Assembly (NCBI GenBank): GCA_024641625.1
Contig: JAHECQ010000081.1
Coordinates: 1 to 11,878 of the forward strand
DNA from: Acidimicrobiales bacterium
GTDB lineage: Bacteria > Actinomycetota > Acidimicrobiia > Acidimicrobiales > SZUA-35
DNA length: 11,878 bases
Direction: 5' to 3'
This document shows, piece after piece, positions 7,730 to 11,878 of this stretch. Below the pieces are notes generated by a model, which ran no database searches, was not told where the DNA came from, and saw only the letters and a program-made list of their open reading frames with translations. Both the position numbers and the translations under genes were made by a program. Numbering within the stretch: position 1 is the stretch's first letter; each line of letters opens with the position of its first letter.

Positions 7730-8899
7730 TCAGTGACCGAGCAGCCAGGCGAGGTTGTCATGGTAGAAGTCTCGCCGGGCCGCCGGATCGACTGCCGCCG
7801 CACGCAGCGAGGCTTCGAACTCGCCGATGGGGTTGCGGCCCCCTTCGGGGTGCGGCCAGTCAGAGGCGAACATGAACAACTCCGGCCCGCAGGCGTCGAT
7901 GAGTCTGCCGACGTTCTCGAAATGCCACGGGTTGAAGCGGACCTGTCGGCGGATGTAATCGGAAGGGTCGAGGGTGAGTTTGGCCAACTCCGGTTCGTTC
8001 CGCCCGAATGCCCGCCGGGCGTGGTCGAGCCCGTCGAGCAAGTTGGGAACCCAGCCGGCTCCCAGTTCGATGATGCCGCAGCGGAGGGACGGGAACTGCT
8101 CGAACGTGCCGTCGAGCACGAGGCACGACAACAGGTTCTCGGCATCGTGATGGACATTGAGGAAGTCCTTCGAGCGAACGTTCTCGCCCCCTCCCACGAA
8201 ATCCTTGCCGGGGTCGCGCCCGTTGTTGTGATAGCTCGAGGCCATCTGGGTCGAGCCGTTACCGCCGAAATGCAGCACGAAGGGAACATCGGCATCGACC
8301 AGGCGGGCCCAGAAGCCGTCGAAGTCGGGATGGGTCGGGCTCTGCGATGCCGGAACGCCATGAGGGATCCAGACTGCGGCGGCACCGAGGTCGAGAGCCT
8401 CCTCGAGACACCGGAGCGCTCGCTCGGCGTCCTCGAGCGGAGCGAAGGCCACCGGGAGCAAACGCCGGTCCCCGGCACAGAAGTCGACCATGCCTCGGTT
8501 GTGGGCCACCGCTCCCCCATAAAGGAGATCGAGGTCATCGGTGGCGTTGAACTGATTCGGGGCGAAGGTGGAGAACACCAACTGCCCGGCAAAGCCCAGC
8601 TGATCGAGGGCGACGTGCCGTTCGGCGGCATCCATCGAACCGTAGGCGAAATACCCCTTGGGGCCGTTGACGACGTCGGCGGCCAGCCTGGCGGTCTCGA
8701 CGGGATCGTTCCGTCGATCCCAGCAGTCGCGCACCATCTGGGTGTTTGCCGGACCTCCGCCGATGAACGACAGGTCCCTGAGCTTGTCCCGGGTGGGTCG
8801 GTCTGCGTAGTGCTCCAGCCAGTCGAGCGGTTCCATCAGATGGCTGTCGCAGTCGAGGACGGGGATGCCATCGCTCAGGTGGTCGGTGGCGTAGCTCAT
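7730..8899 (-). CDS. COG2159-type metal-dependent amidohydrolase (TIM barrel)
   Basis: This 389-residue protein belongs to the Amidohydrolase_2 family, which includes ACMSD-like decarboxylases and hydrolases acting on carboxylated aromatics and related acids. The first metal motif is VLDCDSHLMEP (14-24). It follows a D-x-D-x-H layout, with Asp18 in the place of the first His of the ACMSD HxH motif and His20 as the second; this variant is common in actinobacterial relatives. Further expected positions are VLHFGG (208-213, His210) and the late FASDWPHPEGG (344-354, Asp347 as probable catalytic or metal Asp). CGIIELGAGWVP (274-285) is another family signature. The ATG has GGAAGG upstream, overlapping the stop region of the MFS gene. 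It is 5 bp downstream of that gene, so it belongs to the marR operon. The substrate cannot be inferred, but co-expression with an exporter and MarR suggests handling of an acidic or phenolic compound. Confidence 0.9.
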   Translation of the reverse strand: MSYATDHLSDGIPVLDCDSHLMEPLDWLEHYADRPTRDKLRDLSFIGGGPANTQMVRDCWDRRNDPVETARLAADVVNGPKGYFAYGSMDAAERHVALDQLGFAGQLVFSTFAPNQFNATDDLDLLYGGAVAHNRGMVDFCAGDRRLLPVAFAPLEDAERALRCLEEALDLGAAAVWIPHGVPASQSPTHPDFDGFWARLVDADVPFVLHFGGNGSTQMASSYHNNGRDPGKDFVGGGENVRSKDFLNVHHDAENLLSCLVLDGTFEQFPSLRCGIIELGAGWVPNLLDGLDHARRAFGRNEPELAKLTLDPSDYIRRQVRFNPWHFENVGRLIDACGPELFMFASDWPHPEGGRNPIGEFEASLRAAAVDPAARRDFYHDNLAWLLGH

Positions 8900-8904
8900 G
8901 GCGA

Positions 8905-10152
8905 TCAGCCTTCCAACACCACCGGTCTCGCGTCAAACGCCTCGTTGCGATTCAGTTGCCACAGCACCCAGGCGGAAACGACGACGCTCGAAACCGCGCC
9001 GACGGCGATGCCCATGCGTGCTCCGAGGTGTTCGGCCACGGCACCTACGATGGGGCCACCGATGGGCGTGCTGCCGAGGAACACCACGGCGGTGAGCGCC
9101 AGCACTCTCCCCCGCATGGACGGATCGGCCCGCAGTTGGATGACCGCGTTCGATCCCGAGAGCAGGAACACCATGGTGAACCCGACCGGGACGATCGCCA
9201 CGAAGGCAAACCAGGTGACGGGGGCGAGCGCCAGGAGTGCCATGGTCGCCCCGAGACCCATCGCCGCCTTGGCCAGGAATTGCGTGTCGACGTCCTCGCG
9301 TCGAGCCACGACGAGCGCCCCCAACACCGACCCGAGACTCATCGCCGAATACAGCAGGGTGAAGACCACCGGACCGCCATCGAGTGAGCGGTCGGCGAAC
9401 AACGGCAGCGAAACCTGGAACTCGAAGGCAAGGGTTCCCACGACCGCCAGGAGGATGAACGTCAGCTTCAGTTCCTTGGTCGACCAGACGTACCTGAACC
9501 CCTCGCGTAGCTGCCCCTTGGCCCGCTTGATGACCGGCGGCGTGCGCAGCTCGCTGCGATCCATCAAGGCCAGTGCACCGATGATGGCAACGAACGTGAT
9601 GGAGTTGGCCAGGAAGGCCCATTTGACGCCGGCCGTCGAGATGAGCACACCGGCCAGTGCCGGCCCGACGACTCGACTGCCGGTCATGAGCGCGCTGTTG
9701 AGTCCGACGGCGTTCGGCACATCGATCTGAGGGACCATCTCACCGACGAGAGCTCGCCGGGCCGGGTTGTCCATGGCGGTGATGACGCCGTAGGCGAGCG
9801 ACAAGACGTAGATCGGCCCCATGGTGAGACGATCGGCGAACGCCAACACGGTGAACCCGATGGCCACGGCCAAGAATGCCGCCTGGGTGAACTGCAGGAA
9901 GCGGTGGCGGTCGACACGATCGGAGATGACGCCACCCCAGGCCCCGAGTACCAGGACGGGTGCGAACTGCGCAGCCGTGGCGAACCCGAGGGCGACGCCG
10001 TTGTCGGTCAGCACCTTGACCACCCAGATGATGGAGATCGACTGCATCCACGTGCCGGCCTGGCTGACGAGCTGGCCGATGAAGAAGAGGCGGAAGTTCC
10101 GGTTCCGAAGAGAGCGGAAGGTCTGCCCGGCGAAGCGAGACGCGCCGCTCAT
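8905..10152 (-). CDS. MFS exporter (MFS_3/EntS-like)
   Basis: This is a 415-residue, 12-helix major facilitator protein that probably exports a small toxic or signalling compound. The start is typical of the MFS_3 group: RSLRNRNFRLFFIGQLVSQ (13-31), then GTWMQ (33-37) at the top of helix 1. Motif A appears as GGVISDRVDRHRF (73-85), and a conserved MDNPARRALVGEMV (127-140) follows helix 4. I chose the ATG at 10152 because it forms an ATGA overlap with the marR stop and precedes the family N-terminus. The open frame continues upstream to 10845, but those 231 residues run through marR in another frame and are an artefact. The amidohydrolase starts 5 bp after this stop. Control by the MarR protein is strongly suggested by the gene order. 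The cargo is unknown. Confidence 0.92.
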   Translation of the reverse strand: MSGASRFAGQTFRSLRNRNFRLFFIGQLVSQAGTWMQSISIIWVVKVLTDNGVALGFATAAQFAPVLVLGAWGGVISDRVDRHRFLQFTQAAFLAVAIGFTVLAFADRLTMGPIYVLSLAYGVITAMDNPARRALVGEMVPQIDVPNAVGLNSALMTGSRVVGPALAGVLISTAGVKWAFLANSITFVAIIGALALMDRSELRTPPVIKRAKGQLREGFRYVWSTKELKLTFILLAVVGTLAFEFQVSLPLFADRSLDGGPVVFTLLYSAMSLGSVLGALVVARREDVDTQFLAKAAMGLGATMALLALAPVTWFAFVAIVPVGFTMVFLLSGSNAVIQLRADPSMRGRVLALTAVVFLGSTPIGGPIVGAVAEHLGARMGIAVGAVSSVVVSAWVLWQLNRNEAFDARPVVLEG

Positions 10153-10667
10153 CGGGCAGTCGGCTCCGCAATCGTCTCGAGGAGGCCGACCGTGGCTGCA
10201 AGCTGCGCCGGGTCGGTCAGTTCGAGCTCGGTGAGGCGTCCCACGAGCCAGGCCGTTCGGCGGGTACGGCTGGCGTCGAACTGGCGTCGGCCCTCCGACG
10301 TCAGCGAGACCAGCGTGACGCGGCCGTCGGCGGGATCTCTTCGGCGTTCGATCAACCCCAGCTCGTCGAGCTTGCCGAGCAGTTTGGTGACCGTGGGCGG
10401 CGCGACCTGCTCGCGCCCTGCGAGCTCGCTGAGTGAGAGCGGCCCGTGGACGGCGATGGAAGCCAGCACCGACTGCAACGTTGGTGACAGCGAGGTGCCG
10501 GTCTGCTGGCGCAGTTGCCGGCTCAGTCGGGCGATGGCGACCCTGAGCCGGGCCACCAACTCGATGTCGAGCTCGGCCGGGGCCGGGCCGGTGGTGGCCG
10601 GCGCGATGGCTGACTGGTCGATGTCGGGCGCTTCGGTGATCGCCGGCGTCCTGATCGTCGTGGGCAC
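10149..10667 (-). CDS. MarR-family transcriptional regulator
   Basis: This 172-residue protein is a winged-helix regulator, expected to bind DNA as a dimer and to release it when a small, often phenolic, ligand binds. A flexible Pro/Ala-rich N-terminus (1-33) precedes the dimerisation helix. The wing-helix core spans about 66-130: LSLSELAGREQVAPPTVTKL (78-97) is the helix-turn-helix, and RRRDPADGRVTLV (108-120) is the wing with the usual D-x-R type pattern. The start is GTG at 10667, as no internal start fits better. It is first in a three-gene operon with the MFS exporter (4-bp overlap) and the amidohydrolase. A promoter with a perfect palindrome in its spacer lies directly upstream, so autorepression, relieved by the exporter's substrate, is the likely mode of control. 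Confidence 0.93.
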   Translation of the reverse strand: MPTTIRTPAITEAPDIDQSAIAPATTGPAPAELDIELVARLRVAIARLSRQLRQQTGTSLSPTLQSVLASIAVHGPLSLSELAGREQVAPPTVTKLLGKLDELGLIERRRDPADGRVTLVSLTSEGRRQFDASRTRRTAWLVGRLTELELTDPAQLAATVGLLETIAEPTAR

Positions 10668-10673
10668 CCGGTG

Positions 10674-10702
10674 AAACTACTTCACCTGGTGAAGCAATCC
10701 AA
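10674..10702 (-). promoter_or_regulatory. Promoter of the marR operon, leaderless
   Basis: On the minus strand TTGGAT (10702-10697) serves as -35 and TAGTTT (10679-10674) as -10, with exactly 17 bp between. The -10 box leaves 6 nt to the GTG at 10667, so the transcript could start at or very near the start codon. No convincing Shine-Dalgarno sequence is present, which agrees. Confidence 0.65.
10680..10694. promoter_or_regulatory. MarR operator: perfect 15-bp palindrome
   Basis: On the minus strand CTTCACCAGGTGAAG has two perfect 7-bp arms around one central base. It fills most of the 17-bp spacer of the marR promoter, so a bound dimer would block RNA polymerase. A partial second copy (TTTCACCGGGTG, 10676-10665 on the minus strand) overlaps the -10 box and the start codon. 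A further TTCACC half-site lies at 10730-10735 on the plus strand. The size and symmetry match MarR-family operators. Confidence 0.7.
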
Positions 10703-10731
10703 CCGCCGGTCAACAGTTGTTCGCCCGGGTT

Positions 10732-10756
10732 CACCTCGGAGGAGATCACCGAGGTG
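10732..10756 (-). terminator. Candidate terminator after the UGSC-type gene
   Basis: CACCTCGG (10732-10739) and CCGAGGTG (10749-10756) form a perfect 8-bp stem with a 9-nt loop. On the minus strand it begins 16 nt after the stop at 10773 and lies well before the marR promoter. It likely insulates the two units. There is no T-run. Confidence 0.5.
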
Positions 10757-10772
10757 GGTTCGTCGAGCGGAT

Positions 10773-11878
10773 TCAGGGCCGGCCGGTTGCCGGTGACGCC
10801 ACGCGGGCGATATGGGCCGGCGGGAACCCCCAGCCGGGGAACCACACGTGCTGCGGGATGGGCACGGTGCCGCCGGCGACCACGATCAGCAGCCGACTCG
10901 GGTCGACGATCACCGGTACCGCTTCATCGCTCCGGTCCGAGGCCCGCGGCCCCGCCTTGTCGGCAATCCACAGCGCCCGCCACGTGTCGGCGGGGATGAC
11001 GGCGCGGGCGGCCAACTCCTCGGCAACGTCGGAGCGCGACAGGCCTCGGGCCGCCAACTCGCCGGCGGTGTACGGGGCCAGCAGGACCGCAGCCGACCCG
11101 CGGTGCACGGCGGTGAAGGCGGAGGTGGCCGACGACATGACCGACACGATCTCGTTCAGTCCGCCGGTCACGTTGACCGCTGACTCGGCTCGTCCGACGA
11201 CGACGACCGAGTCGCCCGGGTCGAACCCGGCATCCACCCGCAAGGGTGGCCACGGGCACGTGTCGTCGTCCTCGGCGACGCACAGCGAGTAGCGACCGGC
11301 CTGGCCGGCCCCGGCGAAGGAAACGGCACCCGGCCAACCACCGCCGAGGTTGTTCAGCACCAGGCGGACGGCGCGTCCGATGGTTGCGTTACCTCGCCAG
11401 CCAGGACCCAGCACCCCGAAGCTCGCGTTGATCTGCGCCGCCCGCCGAGCGGCCGTCGGGGCGCTGATCACGATGAGCGGTGTGGCGTTCTCGTCGGTGG
11501 TCTGCAGCCCGGCCAGGTTGAACGCGGGATCGACGATCGCCTCGACGGCCGCCAGGACGAAGGCGAATTGTTCCGCGCCACAGCCGGCCATCACCGCGTT
11601 GGCGGCGATCCGTTCGACGGTGGCCTGGCCCCCCAGGGGAGCCATCTCGCCGATGACCTCGCCGGGACTTCGACCGATGGCACCAACCATGGCGGCGACC
11701 CGACCGGTTGTGGGTGGCACGATCGGGAGACCATCGGTCCAGCCCCGGAGGCGGAAGACGCGATCGACCTCCTCGGTGGGGGCAAATGGCCCGTCGTCGC
11801 GGAACAACTCGACGCGCTGGCGCGGGAATCTCCCTGCCTCGGGGGCACGGTCGGTGAACCCGGCCTCCTGATTGCGGA
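10773..11878 (-). CDS. C-terminal region of a UGSC-type (seleno)protein, 5'-incomplete
   Basis: The visible 367 residues match, from memory, the C-terminal part of proteins named for an N-terminal U/C-G-S-C redox-like motif. Shared signatures are GWTDGLPIVPPT (45-56), AANAVMAGC (91-99), GPGWRGNATIGRA (157-169), and CPWPPLRVDAGF (207-218). A start at TTG 11807 is possible, but the frame stays open for 23 more codons to the window edge and those residues (FTDRAPEAGRFPRQRVELF) look like real protein. I therefore treat the gene as running out of the window. The N-terminal motif, if present, is outside, so selenocysteine cannot be judged. The biochemical role of the family is not established to my knowledge. 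It is on the same strand as marR, 105 bp upstream, but a hairpin separates them and marR has its own promoter, so co-transcription is not required. Confidence 0.75.
   Translation of the reverse strand, partial: RNQEAGFTDRAPEAGRFPRQRVELFRDDGPFAPTEEVDRVFRLRGWTDGLPIVPPTTGRVAAMVGAIGRSPGEVIGEMAPLGGQATVERIAANAVMAGCGAEQFAFVLAAVEAIVDPAFNLAGLQTTDENATPLIVISAPTAARRAAQINASFGVLGPGWRGNATIGRAVRLVLNNLGGGWPGAVSFAGAGQAGRYSLCVAEDDDTCPWPPLRVDAGFDPGDSVVVVGRAESAVNVTGGLNEIVSVMSSATSAFTAVHRGSAAVLLAPYTAGELAARGLSRSDVAEELAARAVIPADTWRALWIADKAGPRASDRSDEAVPVIVDPSRLLIVVAGGTVPIPQHVWFPGWGFPPAHIARVASPATGRP

Noticed and set aside
7004..9730. 908-codon plus-strand open frame
   Set aside because: It lies antisense to the VOC, amidohydrolase and MFS genes, has no recognisable domain and odd composition, and is explained by GC-rich codon bias leaving few stops on the opposite strand.
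10153..10845. N-terminal extension of the MFS exporter by 231 residues
   Set aside because: The extension crosses the marR gene in another frame, is rich in Arg, Pro and Ala, and precedes a perfect family start with an ATGA overlap.

Overview
The window looks like chromosomal DNA from a high-GC actinobacterium. Every real gene ends most codons in G or C, and several genes have start-site layouts common in Actinomycetota: GTG starts and TANNNT -10 boxes 6-7 nt before the start codon, as in leaderless transcripts. The protein families would suit an uncultured or environmental lineage such as Acidimicrobiia, but that placement is a guess. I see no rRNA, tRNA, CRISPR array, insertion sequence or integrase.

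Left part (1-2213): a GT4-type glycosyltransferase on the minus strand faces away from a Zn-ribbon/SAM methyltransferase on the plus strand. The pair resembles the edge of a surface-polysaccharide locus. Middle-left (2266-3971): an acyl/aryl-CoA ligase lies downstream of the methyltransferase and ends in a strong nested hairpin shared with the convergent gene. Middle (3993-6719): a small membrane-anchored cupredoxin-like protein on the minus strand diverges from a plus-strand pair, an MFS transporter and a crotonase-fold protein. A tandem 12-bp repeat sits in front of the transporter. Right-middle (6791-8899): a two-module VOC protein and a COG2159-type amidohydrolase on the minus strand are separated by a long two-tier hairpin. 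Right (8905-10702): MFS exporter and MarR regulator genes overlap by 4 bp and read into the amidohydrolase, with a recognisable promoter/operator in front of marR. Right edge (10773-11878): the C-terminal part of a protein I recognise from UGSC-type (seleno)proteins. Its reading frame stays open to the window edge, so it is 5'-incomplete here.

Taken together the right three quarters looks like small-molecule acid metabolism: CoA activation, crotonase chemistry, a metal-dependent hydrolase or decarboxylase, a VOC enzyme, two transporters and a ligand-responsive repressor. No gene identifies the substrate. The clearest regulatory unit is the marR-MFS-amidohydrolase operon, whose 15-bp perfect palindrome lies exactly in the 17-bp spacer of its own promoter. 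The clearest lead for unusual biology is the UGSC-type protein, whose N-terminal part lies outside the window.
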